Positions 1-12,700 of a DNA stretch of 64,000 bases are shown here, in pieces. Under the pieces are notes generated by a model, which was not told where the DNA came from, searched no databases, and saw only the letters and a program-made list of their open reading frames with translations. Position 1 is the stretch's first letter. Every line of letters begins with the position of its first letter. Source of the stretch: Balanoglossus misakiensis (taxonomy: Eukaryota; Hemichordata). The translations under genes and the position numbers were made by a program. The DNA lies in NCBI GenBank assembly GCA_040954595.2, contig CM082585.2, positions 9,796,001 through 9,860,000 on the forward strand. Reading direction: 5' to 3'.

Positions 1-1045
1 ATTCATACTAATTAATTAAATTGAAAGTACAGGCATATTTATTCTCTTGATGTGGCAGGTGAAATTTTACAGTCTTGGGAAATGATAACCTGAAAGTTAT
101 GAACCTGAGGATGATTTTTTGTATTCTTGATTGTGTTTGTATAATATTCCAAATTCCATGCTAAGATTTATATTTTGGATTGTCATGCAGACTGTGTAGC
201 TATTTAGAAGATTGCGCATATGTAATGCACAGATTAAATACAGTATAACATGTTTACTTTTGCTTCATGGACACATCGGGGCATGTACAGCTGTTGCCTA
301 TAACATTTCAGACAAATATTTGTGAATTGATTTCATTGTCAGAATTAGAAACTTGGTTATTTTAATCATACCGAATCAACATTTTAAATTACAAAGGATA
401 TCATATTGCTAGATAGGGCACACTTATTTGAATGTTTTAATTGAGAAACATCATGATATGGATTTAATTTATTTTTGCCAGAGTTTATTTTGCAATACAT
501 GTATATGAGAATCTGCATTGTGTATTAAAAATACATGTATACTCACGCACGTACGTCTATTCTTTTGACCTTTGCCCTGCCCCAGCCTTTGCATGCCCAT
601 GATTGAAAATAGCGCCACCTACATTTGCAGATATGCATTATTTTGTTTTCCCCTGTTTAACATTACTCAAACTTCTATATAAACTTTACATAAACGGTGA
701 CAAGAATGAGACTTCATGGATTGAATCCAGATTATCCGCTGATCACCCAGTATTTTAAGACAGTCACCAGGGGATATACACTGGGGCCGACAAACAGAAT
801 ATTTTTCGTAATCAATATGAAAGAATTTGCCAAGATTTTACTCATAACAGACTGATTTTTTTCGTTCATACAGGTACTCAGACATCATGGCTGCAGATAT
901 CATCGAATCACTTTTTGGCAATTTCCTCTGTTATGTATATTTTCACGTGTAAATAGTTCTTATAGAAGTAATAAATGATAATAGGAAAACTATTGCGACA
1001 ACTGAAAAACTAGTACGTATTCGAATTTAATTCCTGGAAAAGACC
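1..1045. other. Left flank of the satellite array, no gene seen
   Basis: AT-rich single-copy-looking DNA with no convincing reading frame, splice-bounded exon or RNA gene on either strand. ACATGTAT-type words recur around 497-540. The array begins abruptly near 1046 with a diverged monomer. Confidence 0.6.
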
Positions 1046-4000
1046 AAAATTTCTTCATTTTTTGAAGAAAATCATATGTTATAGCTAATGAAAATCATCA
1101 AAAAATGACAATTTTTCGACTTTGCGAATTTTCAAAATTTCTTCATTTTTTGAAAAAATCATGGGTTATAGCTCATGATTTTTATCAAAAAATGACAATT
1201 TTTCGACTTTGCGAATTTTCAAAATTTCTTCAATTTTTGAAAAAATCATGGGTTATAGCTCATGAAAATCATCAAAAAATGACAATTTTTCGACTTTGCG
1301 AATTTTCAAAATTTCTTCATTTTTTGAAAAAATCATGGGTTATAGCTCATGATTTTTATCAAAAAATGACAATTTTTCGACTTTGCGAATTTTCAAAATT
1401 TCTTCAATTTTTGAAAAAATCATGGGTTATAGCTCATGATTTTTATCAAAAAATGACAATTTTTCGACTTTGCGAATTTTCAAAATTTCTTCATTTTTTG
1501 AAAAAATCATGGGTTATAGCTCATGATTTTTATCAAAAAATCACAATTTTTCGACTTTGCGAATTTTCAAAATTTCTTCATTTTTTGAAAAAATCATGGG
1601 TTATAGCTTATGAAAATCATCAAAAAATGACAATTTTTCGACTTTGCGAATTTTCAAAATTTCTTCAATTTTTGAAAAAATCATGGGTTATAGCTCATGA
1701 TTTTTATCAAAAAATCACAATTTTTCGACTTTGCGAATTTTCAAAATTTCTTCATTTTTTGAAAAAATCATGGGTTATAGCTCATGATTTTTATCAAAAA
1801 ATGACAATTTTTCGACTTTGCGAATTTTCAAAATTTCTTCATTTTTTGAAAAAATCATGGGTTATAGCTCATGATTTTTATCAAAAAATGACAATTTTTC
1901 GACTTTGCGAATTTTCAAAATTTCTTCATTTTTTGAAAAAATCATGGGTTATAGCTCATGATTTTTATCAAAAAATCACAATTTTTCGACTTTGCGAATT
2001 TTCAAAATTTCTTCATTTTTTGAAAAAATCATGGGTTATAGCTCATGATTTTTATCAAAAAATCACAATTTTTCGACTTTGCGAATTTTCAAAATTTCTT
2101 CATTTTTTGAAAAAATCATGGGTTATAGCTTATGAAAATCATCAAAAAATCACAATTTTTCGACTTTGCGAATTTTCAAAATTTCTTCAATTTTTGAAAA
2201 AATCATGGGTTATAGCTCATGATTTTTATCAAAAAATCACAATTTTTCGACTTTGCGAATTTTCAAAATTTCTTCATTTTTTGAAAAAATCATGGGTTAT
2301 AGCTCATGATTTTTATCAAAAAATCACAATTTTTCGACTTTGCGAATTTTCAAAATTTCTTCATTTTTTGAAAAAATCATGGGTTATAGCTCATGATTTT
2401 TATCAAAAAATCACAATTTTTCGACTTTGCGAATTTTCAAAATTTCTTCATTTTTTGAAAAAATCATGGGTTATAGCTCATGATTTTTATCAAAAAATCA
2501 CAATTTTTCGACTTTGCGAATTTTCAAAATTTCTTCATTTTTTGAAAAAACCATGGGTTATAGCTCATGATTTTTATCAAAAAATCACAATTTTTCGACT
2601 TCGCGAATTTTCAAAATTTCTTCATTTTTTGAAAAAATCATGGGTTATAGCTCAAGATTTTTATCAAAAAATCACAATTTTTCGACTTTGCGAATTTTCA
2701 AAATTTCTTCATTTTTTGAAAAAATCATGGGTTATAGCTCATGATTTTTATCAAAAAATGACAATTTTTCGACTTTGCGAATTTTCAAAATTTCTTCATT
2801 TTTTGAAAAAATCATGGGTTATAGCTCATGAAAATCATCAAAAAATAACAATTTTTCGATTTTGCGAATTTTCAAAATTTCTTCATTTTTTGAAAAAATC
2901 ATGGGTTATAGCTCATGATTTTTATCAAAAAATCACAATTTTTCGACTTTGCGAATTTTCAAAATTTCTTCATTTTTTTAAAAAAATCATGGGTTATAGC
3001 TCATGATTTTTATCAAAAAATGACAATTTTTCGACTTTGCGAATTTTCAAAATTTCTTCATTTTTTGAAAAAATCATGGGTTATAGCTCATGATTTTTAT
3101 CAAAAAATCACAATTTTTCGACTTTGCGAATTTTCAAAATTTCTTCATTTTTTGAAAAAATCATGGGTTATAGCTTATGAAAATCATCAAAAAATCACAA
3201 TTTTTCGACTTTGCGAATTTTCAAAATTTCTTCAATTTTTGAAAAAATCATGGGTTATAGCTCATGATTTTTATCAAAAAATCACAATTTTTCGACTTTG
3301 CGAATTTTCAAAATTTCTTCATTTTTTGAAAAAATCATGGGTTATAGCTCATGATTTTTATCAAAAAATCACAATTTTTCGACTTTGCGAATTTTCAAAA
3401 TTTCTTCATTTTTTGAAAAAATCATGGGTTATAGCTCATGATTTTTATCAAAAAATCACAATTTTTCGACTTTGCGAATTTTCAAAATTTCTTCATTTTT
3501 TGAAAAAATCATGGGTTATAGCTCATGATTTTTATCAAAAAATCACAATTTTTCGACTTTGCGAATTTTCAAAATTTCTTCATTTTTTGAAAAAATCATG
3601 GGTTATAGCTCATGATTTTTATCAAAAAATCACAATTTTTCGACTTTGCGAATTTTCAAAATTTCTTCATTTTTTGAAAAAATCATGGGTTATAGCTCAT
3701 GATTTTTATCAAAAAATCACAATTTTTCGACTTTGCGAATTTTCAAAATTTCTTCATTTTTTAAAAAAAATCATGGGTTATAGCTCATGATTTTTATCAA
3801 AAAATCACAATTTTTCGACTTTGCGAATTTTCAAAATTTCTTCATTTTTTGAAAAAATCATGGGTTATAGCTCATGATTTTTATCAAAAAATCACAATTT
3901 TTCGACTTTGCGAATTTTCAAAATTTCTTCATTTTTTGAAAAAATCATGGGTTATAGCTTATGAAAATCATCAAAAAATCACAATTTTTCGACTTTGCGA

Positions 4001-4569
4001 ATTTTCAAAATTTCTTCAATTTTTGAAAAAATCATGGGTTATAGCTCATGATTTTTATCAAAAAATCACAATTTTTCGACTTTGCGAATTTTCAAAATTT
4101 CTTCATTTTTTGAAAAAATCATGGGTTATAGCTCATGATTTTTATCAAAAAATCACAATTTTTCGACTTTGCGAATTTTCAAAATTTCTTCATTTTTTGA
4201 AAAAATCATGGGTTATAGCTCATGATTTTTATCAAAAAATCACAATTTTTCGACTTTGCGAATTTTCAAAATTTCTTCATTTTTTGAAGAAATCATGGGT
4301 TATAGCTCATGATTTTTATCAAAAAATCACAATTTTTCGACTTTGCGAATTTTCAAAATTTCTTCATTTTTTGAAAAAATCATGGGTTATAGCTCATGAT
4401 TTTTATCAAAAAATGACAATTTTTCGACTTTGCGAATTTTCAAAATTTCTTCATTTTTTGAAAAAATCATGGGTTATAGCTCATGAAAATCATCAAAAAA
4501 TAACAATTTTTCGATTTTGCGAATTTTCAAAATTTCTTCATTTTTTGAAAAAATCATGGGTTATAGCTC

Positions 4570-6247
4570 ATGATTTTTATCAAAAAATCACAATTTTTCG
4601 ACTTTGCGAATTTTCAAAATTTCTTCATTTTTTTAAAAAAATCATGGGTTATAGCTCATGATTTTTATCAAAAAATCACAATTTTTCGACTTTGCGAATT
4701 TTCAAAATTTCTTCATTTTTTGAAAAAATCATGGGTTATAGCTCATGAAAATCATAAAAAAATGACAATTTTTCGACTTTGCGAATTTTCAAAATTTCTT
4801 CAATTTTTGAAAAAATCATGGGTTATAGCTCATGATTTTTATCAAAAAATGACAATTTTTCGACTTTGCGAATTTTCAAAATTTCTTCATTTTTTGAAAA
4901 AATCATGGGTTATAGCTCATGATTTTTATCAAAAAATGACAATTTTTCGACTTTGCGAATTTTCAAAATTTCTTCATTTTTTGAAAAAATCATGGGTTAT
5001 AGCTCATGATTTTTATCAAAAAATGACAATTTTTCGACTTTGCGAATTTTCAAAATTTCTTCATTTTTTGAAAAAATCATGGGTTATAGCTCATGAAAAT
5101 CATCAAAAAATAACAATTTTTCGATTTTGCGAATTTTCAAAATTTCTTCATTTTTTGAAAAAATCATGGGTTATAGCTCATGATTTTTATCAAAAAATGA
5201 CAATTTTTCGACTTTGCGAATTTTCAAAATTTCTTCATTTTTTGAAAAAAATCATGGGTTATAGCTCATGATTTTTATCAAAAAATGACAATTTTTCGAC
5301 TTTGCGAATTTTCAAAATTTCTTCATTTTTTGAAAAAATCATGGGTTATAGCTCATGATTTTTATCAAAAAATCACAATTTTTCGACTTTGCGAATTTTC
5401 AAAATTTCTTCATTTTTTAAAAAAAATCATGGGTTATAGCTCATGATTTTTATCAAAAAATCACAATTTTTCGACTTTGCGAATTTTCAAAATTTCTTCA
5501 TTTTTTGAAAAAATCATGGGTTATAGCTCATGATTTTTATCAAAAAATCACAATTTTTCGACTTTGCGAATTTTCAAAATTTCTTCATTTTTTGAAAAAA
5601 TCATGGGTTATAGCTCATGATTTTTATCAAAAAATGACAATTTTTCGACTTTGCGAATTTTCAAAATTTCTTCATTTTTTGAAAAAATCATGGGTTATAG
5701 CTCATGAAAATCATCAAAAAATAACAATTTTTCGATTTTGCGAATTTTCAAAATTTCTTCATTTTTTGAAAAAATCATGGGTTATAGCTCATGATTTTTA
5801 TCAAAAAATGACAATTTTTCGACTTTGCGAATTTTCAAAATTTCTTCATTTTTTGAAAAAAATCATGGGTTATAGCTCATGATTTTTATCAAAAAATGAC
5901 AATTTTTCGACTTTGCGAATTTTCAAAATTTCTTCATTTTTTGAAAAAATCATGGGTTATAGCTCATGATTTTTATCAAAAAATCACAATTTTTCGACTT
6001 TGCGAATTTTCAAAATTTCTTCATTTTTTAAAAAAAATCATGGGTTATAGCTCATGATTTTTATCAAAAAATCACAATTTTTCGACTTTGCGAATTTTCA
6101 AAATTTCTTCATTTTTTGAAAAAATCATGGGTTATAGCTCATGATTTTTATCAAAAAATCACAATTTTTCGACTTTGCGAATTTTCAAAATTTCTTCATT
6201 TTTTGAAAAAATCATGGGTTATAGCTCATGATTTTTATCAAAAAATC
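4570..6247 (+). repeat. Internal 611-bp subrepeat in copy A
   Basis: A block of seven monomers (with two single-base additions, 611 bp) occurs twice, at 5023-5633 and 5634-6244. It is recognised from the same order of variants: a unit ending GAAAATCATCA, then one with CGATTTTGCG, then an 88-bp unit. The flanking units from 4570 are included for context. The equivalent block in copy B is one monomer shorter on one side. Confidence 0.7.
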
Positions 6248-6725
6248 ACAATTTTTCGACTTCGCGAATTTTCAAAATTTCTTCATTTTTTGAAAAAATC
6301 ATGGGTTATAGCTCATGATTTTTATCAAAAAATCACAATTTTTCGACTTTGCGAATTTTCAAAATTTCTTCATTTTTTGAAAAAATCATGGGTTATAGCT
6401 CATGATTTTTATCAAAAAATCACAATTTTTCGACTTTGCGAATTTTCAAAATTTCTTCATTTTTTGAAAAAATCATGGGTTATAGCTCATGATTTTTATC
6501 AAAAAATCACAATTTTTCGACTTTGCGAATTTTCAAAATTTCTTCATTTTTTTAAAAAAATCATGGGTTATAGCTCATGATTTTTATCAAAAAATCACAA
6601 TTTTTCGACTTTGCGAATTTTCAAAATTTCTTCATTTTTTGAAAAAATCATGGGTTATAGCTCATGATTTTTAACAAAAAATCACAATTTTTCGACTTTG
6701 CGAATTTTCAAAATTTCTTCATTTT

Positions 6726-8467
6726 TTGAAAAAATCATGGGTTATAGCTCATGATTTTTATCAAAAAATCACAATTTTTCGACTTTGCGAATTTTCAAAA
6801 TTTCTTCATTTTTTGAAAAAATCATGGGTTATAGCTCATGATTTTTATCAAAAAATCACAATTTTTCGACTTTGCGAATTTTCAAAATTTCTTCATTTTT
6901 TGAAAAAATCATGGGTTATAGCTCATGATTTTTATCAAAAAATCACAATTTTTCGACTTTGCGAATTTTCAAAATTTCTTCATTTTTTGAAAAAATCATG
7001 GGTTATAGCTCATGATTTTTATCAAAAAATCACAATTTTTCGACTTTGCGAATTTTCAAAATTTCTTCATTTTTTGAAAAAATCATGGGTTATAGCTCAT
7101 GATTTTTATCAAAAAATCACAATTTTTCGACTTTGCGAATTTTCAAAATTTCTTCATTTTTTGAAAAAATCATGGGTTATAGCTCATGATTTTTATCAAA
7201 AAATCACAATTTTTCGACTTTGCGAATTTTCAAAATTTCTTCATTTTTTGAAAAAATCATGGGTTATAGCTCATGATTTTTATCAAAAAATCACAATTTT
7301 TCGACTTTGCGAATTTTCAAAATTTCTTCATTTTTTGAAAAAATCATGGGTTATAGCTCATGATTTTTATCAAAAAATCACAATTTTTCGACTTTGCGAA
7401 TTTTCAAAATTTCTTCATTTTTTGAAAAAATCATGGGTTATAGCTCATGATTTTTATCAAAAAATCACAATTTTTCGACTTTGCGAATTTTCAAAATTTC
7501 TTCATTTTTTTAAAAAAATCATGGGTTATAGCTCATGATTTTTTTCAAAAAATCACAATTTTTTGACTTTGCGAATTTTCAAAATTTCTTCATTTTTTGA
7601 AAAAATCATGGGTTATAGCTCATGATTTTTATCAAAAAATCACAATTTTTCGACTTTGCGAATTTTCAAAATTTCTTCATTTTTTGAAAAAATCATGGGT
7701 TATAGCTCATGATTTTTATCAAAAAATCACAATTTTTCGACTTTGCGAATTTTCAAAATTTCTTCATTTTTTGAAAAAATCATGGGTTATAGCTCATGAT
7801 TTTTATCAAAAAATCACAATTTTTCGACTTTGCGAATTTTCAAAATTTCTTCATTTTTTGAAAAAATCATGGGTTATAGCTCATGATTTTTATCAAAAAA
7901 TCACAATTTTTCGACTTCGCGAATTTTCAAAATTTCTTCATTTTTTGAAAAAATCATGGGTTATAGCTCATGATTTTTATCAAAAAATGACAATTTTTCG
8001 ACTTTGCGAATTTTCAAAATTTCTTCATTTTTTGAAAAAATCATGGGTTATAGCTCATGATTTTTATCAAAAAATCACAATTTTTCGACTTTGCGAATTT
8101 TCAAAATTTCTTCATTTTTTGAAAAAATCATGGGTTATAGCTCATGATTTTTATCAAAAAATCACAATTTTTCGACTTTGCGAATTTTCAAAATTTCTTC
8201 ATTTTTTGAAAAAATCATGGGTTATAGCTCATGATTTTTATCAAAAAATGACAATTTTTCGACTTTGCGAATTTTCAAAATTTCTTCATTTTTTGAAAAA
8301 ATCATGGGTTATAGCTCATGATTTTTATCAAAAAATCACAATTTTTCGACTTTGCGAATTTTCAAAATTTCTTCATTTTTTTAAAAAAATCATGGGTTAT
8401 AGCTCATGATTTTTATCAAAAAATCACAATTTTTCGACTTTGCGAATTTTCAAAATTTCTTCATTTT
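6726..8467 (+). repeat. Internal 871-bp subrepeat in copy A
   Basis: The 88-bp unit with TTTTTTTAAAAAAATC recurs exactly 871 bp apart (ten monomers plus one base), dividing 6726-7596 and 7597-8467 into two comparable blocks. The same 871-bp step separates such units near 3790 and 4661, and again in copy B at 14655 and 15526. The two blocks differ at several single bases, for example CTTCGCGAA only in the second, so this is an older layer than the 7929-bp duplication. Confidence 0.6.
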
Positions 8468-9735
8468 TTGAAAAAATCATGGGTTATAGCTCATGATTTT
8501 TATCAAAAAATCACAATTTTTCGACTTTGCGAATTTTCAAAATTTCTTCATTTTTTGAAAAAATCATGGGTTATAGCTCATGATTTTTATCAAAAAATCA
8601 CAATTTTTCGACTTTGCGAATTTTCAAAATTTCTTCATTTTTTGAAAAAATCATGGGTTATAGCTTATGAAAATCATCAAAAAATCACAATTTTTCGACT
8701 TTGCGAATTTTCAAAATTTCTTCAATTTTTGAAAAAATCATGGGTTATAGCTCATGATTTTTATCAAAAAATCACAATTTTTCGACTTTGCGAATTTTCA
8801 AAATTTCTTCATTTTTTGAAAAAAATCATGGGTTATAGCTCATGATTTTTATCAAAAAATGACAATTTTTCGACTTTGCGAATTTTCAAAATTTCTTCAT
8901 TTTTTGAAAAAATCATGGGTTATAGCTCATGATTTTTATCAAAAAATCACAATTTTTCGACTTTGCGAATTTTCAAAATTTCTTCATTTTTTGAAAAAAT
9001 CATGGGTTATAGCTCATGATTTTTATCAAAAAATCACAATTTTTCGACTTTGCGAATTTTCAAAATTTCTTCATTTTTTGAAAAAATCATGGGTTATAGC
9101 TCATGATTTTTATCAAAAAATCACAATTTTTCGACTTTGCGAATTTTCAAAATTTCTTCATTTTTTGAAAAAATCATGGGTTATAGCTCATGATTTTTAT
9201 CAAAAAATCACAATTTTTCGACTTTGCGAATTTTCAAAATTTCTTCATTTTTTGAAAAAATCATGGGTTATAGCTTATGAAAATCATCAAAAAATGACAA
9301 TTTTTCGACTTTGCGAATTTTCAAAATTTCTTCAATTTTTGAAAAAATCATGGGTTATAGCTCATGATTTTTATCAAAAAATCACAATTTTTCGACTTTG
9401 CGAATTTTCAAAATTTCTTCATTTTTTGAAAAAATCATGGGTTATAGCTCATGATTTTTATCAAAAAATGACAATTTTTCGACTTTGCGAATTTTCAAAA
9501 TTTCTTCATTTTTTGAAAAAATCATGGGTTATAGCTCATGAAAATCATCAAAAAATGACAATTTTTCGATTTTGCGAATTTTCAAAATTTCTTCATTTTT
9601 TGAAAAAATCATGGGTTATAGCTCATGATTTTTATCAAAAAATGACAATTTTTCGAGTTTGCGAATTTTCAAAATTTCTTCATTTTTTGAAAAAAATCAT
9701 GGGTTATAGCTCATGATTTTTATCAAAAAATCACA

Positions 9736-12700
9736 ATTTTTCGACTTTGCGAATTTTCAAAATTTCTTCATTTTTTGAAAAAATCATGGGTTATAGCTCA
9801 TGATTTTTATCAAAAAATGACAATTTTTCGACTTTGCGAATTTTCAAAATTTCTTCATTTTTTGAAAAAATCATGGGTTATAGCTCATGATTTTTATCAA
9901 AAAATCACAATTTTTCGACTTTGCGAATTTTCAAAATTTCTTCATTTTTTGAAAAAATCATGGGTTATAGCTCATGATTTTTATCAAAAAATCACAATTT
10001 TTCGACTTTGCGAATTTTCAAAATTTCTTCATTTTTTGAAAAAATCATGGGTTATAGCTTATGAAAATCATCAAAAAATCACAATTTTTCGACTTTGCGA
10101 ATTTTCAAAATTTCTTCAATTTTTGAAAAAATCATGGGTTATAGCTCATGATTTTTATCAAAAAATCACAATTTTTCGACTTTGCGAATTTTCAAAATTT
10201 CTTCATTTTTTGAAAAAATCATGGGTTATAGCTCATGATTTTTATCAAAAAATCACAATTTTTCGACTTTGCGAATTTTCAAAATTTCTTCATTTTTTGA
10301 AAAAATCATGGGTTATAGCTCATGATTTTTATCAAAAAATCACAATTTTTCGACTTTGCGAATTTTCAAAATTTCTTCATTTTTTGAAAAAATCATGGGT
10401 TATAGCTCATGATTTTTATCAAAAAATCACAATTTTTCGACTTTGCGAATTTTCAAAATTTCTTCATTTTTTGAAAAAACCATGGGTTATAGCTCATGAT
10501 TTTTATCAAAAAATCACAATTTTTCGACTTCGCGAATTTTCAAAATTTCTTCATTTTTTGAAAAAATCATGGGTTATAGCTCAAGATTTTTATCAAAAAA
10601 TCACAATTTTTCGACTTTGCGAATTTTCAAAATTTCTTCATTTTTTGAAAAAATCATGGGTTATAGCTCATGATTTTTATCAAAAAATGACAATTTTTCG
10701 ACTTTGCGAATTTTCAAAATTTCTTCATTTTTTGAAAAAATCATGGGTTATAGCTCATGAAAATCATCAAAAAATAACAATTTTTCGATTTTGCTAATTT
10801 TCAAAATTTCTTCATTTTTTGAAAAAATCATGGGTTATAGCTCATGATTTTTATCAAAAAATCACAATTTTTCGACTTTGCGAATTTTCAAAATTTCTTC
10901 ATTTTTTTAAAAAAATCATGGGTTATAGCTCATGATTTTTATCAAAAAATCACAATTTTTCGACTTTGCGAATTTTCAAAATTTCTTCATTTTTTGAAAA
11001 AATCATGGGTTATAGCTTATGAAAATCATCAAAAAATCACAATTTTTCGACTTTGCGAATTTTCAAAATTTCTTCAATTTTTGAAAAAATCATGGGTTAT
11101 AGCTCATGATTTTTATCAAAAAATCACAATTTTTCGACTTTGCGAATTTTCAAAATTTCTTCATTTTTTGAAAAAATCATGGGTTATAGCTCATGATTTT
11201 TATCAAAAAATCACAATTTTTCGACTTTGCGAATTTTCAAAATTTCTTCATTTTTTGAAAAAATCATGGGTTATAGCTCATGATTTTTATCAAAAAATCA
11301 CAATTTTTCGACTTTGCGAATTTTCAAAATTTCTTCATTTTTTGAAAAAATCATGGGTTATAGCTCATGATTTTTATCAAAAAATCACAATTTTTCGACT
11401 TTGCGAATTTTCAAAATTTCTTCATTTTTTGAAAAAATCATGGGTTATAGCTCATGATTTTTATCAAAAAATCACAATTTTTCGACTTTGCGAATTTTCA
11501 AAATTTCTTCATTTTTTGAAAAAATCATGGGTTATAGCTCATGATTTTTATCAAAAAATCACAATTTTTCGACTTTGCGAATTTTCAAAATTTCTTCATT
11601 TTTTAAAAAAAATCATGGGTTATAGCTCATGATTTTTATCAAAAAATCACAATTTTTCGACTTTGCGAATTTTCAAAATTTCTTCATTTTTTGAAAAAAT
11701 CATGGGTTATAGCTCATGATTTTTATCAAAAAATCACAATTTTTCGACTTTGCGAATTTTCAAAATTTCTTCATTTTTTGAAAAAATCATGGGTTATAGC
11801 TTATGAAAATCATCAAAAAATCACAATTTTTCGACTTTGCGAATTTTCAAAATTTCTTCAATTTTTGAAAAAATCATGGGTTATAGCTCATGATTTTTAT
11901 CAAAAAATCACAATTTTTCGACTTTGCGAATTTTCAAAATTTCTTCATTTTTTGAAAAAATCATGGGTTATAGCTCATGATTTTTATCAAAAAATCACAA
12001 TTTTTCGACTTTGCGAATTTTCAAAATTTCTTCATTTTTTGAAAAAATCATGGGTTATAGCTCATGATTTTTATCAAAAAATCACAATTTTTCGACTTTG
12101 CGAATTTTCAAAATTTCTTCATTTTTTGAAGAAATCATGGGTTATAGCTCATGATTTTTATCAAAAAATCACAATTTTTCGACTTTGCGAATTTTCAAAA
12201 TTTCTTCATTTTTTGAAAAAATCATGGGTTATAGCTCATGATTTTTATCAAAAAATGACAATTTTTCGACTTTGCGAATTTTCAAAATTTCTTCATTTTT
12301 TGAAAAAATCATGGGTTATAGCTCATGAAAATCATCAAAAAATAACAATTTTTCGATTTTGCGAATTTTCAAAATTTCTTCATTTTTTGAAAAAATCATG
12401 GGTTATAGCTCATGATTTTTATCAAAAAATCACAATTTTTCGACTTTGCGAATTTTCAAAATTTCTTCATTTTTTTAAAAAAATCATGGGTTATAGCTCA
12501 TGATTTTTATCAAAAAATCACAATTTTTCGACTTTGCGAATTTTCAAAATTTCTTCATTTTTTGAAAAAATCATGGGTTATAGCTCATGAAAATCATAAA
12601 AAAATGACAATTTTTCGACTTTGCGAATTTTCAAAATTTCTTCAATTTTTGAAAAAATCATGGGTTATAGCTCATGATTTTTATCAAAAAATGACAATTT

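Larger units (their letters stand above)
1807..9273 (+). repeat. Higher-order repeat, copy A (7929-bp period)
   Basis: Rare monomer variants and length-variant units in this segment recur 7929 bp downstream. Examples are the ACCATGGG variant at 2551 and 10480, TTTTTAACAAAAAATC near 6670 and 14599, and TTTTTTCAAAAAATC with TTTTTTGAC near 7542 and 15471. Homology starts around 1.8 kb, where the preceding units no longer match, and ends around 9273, where a C/T difference begins a different order of variants. Edges are good to about one monomer. Confidence 0.85.
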
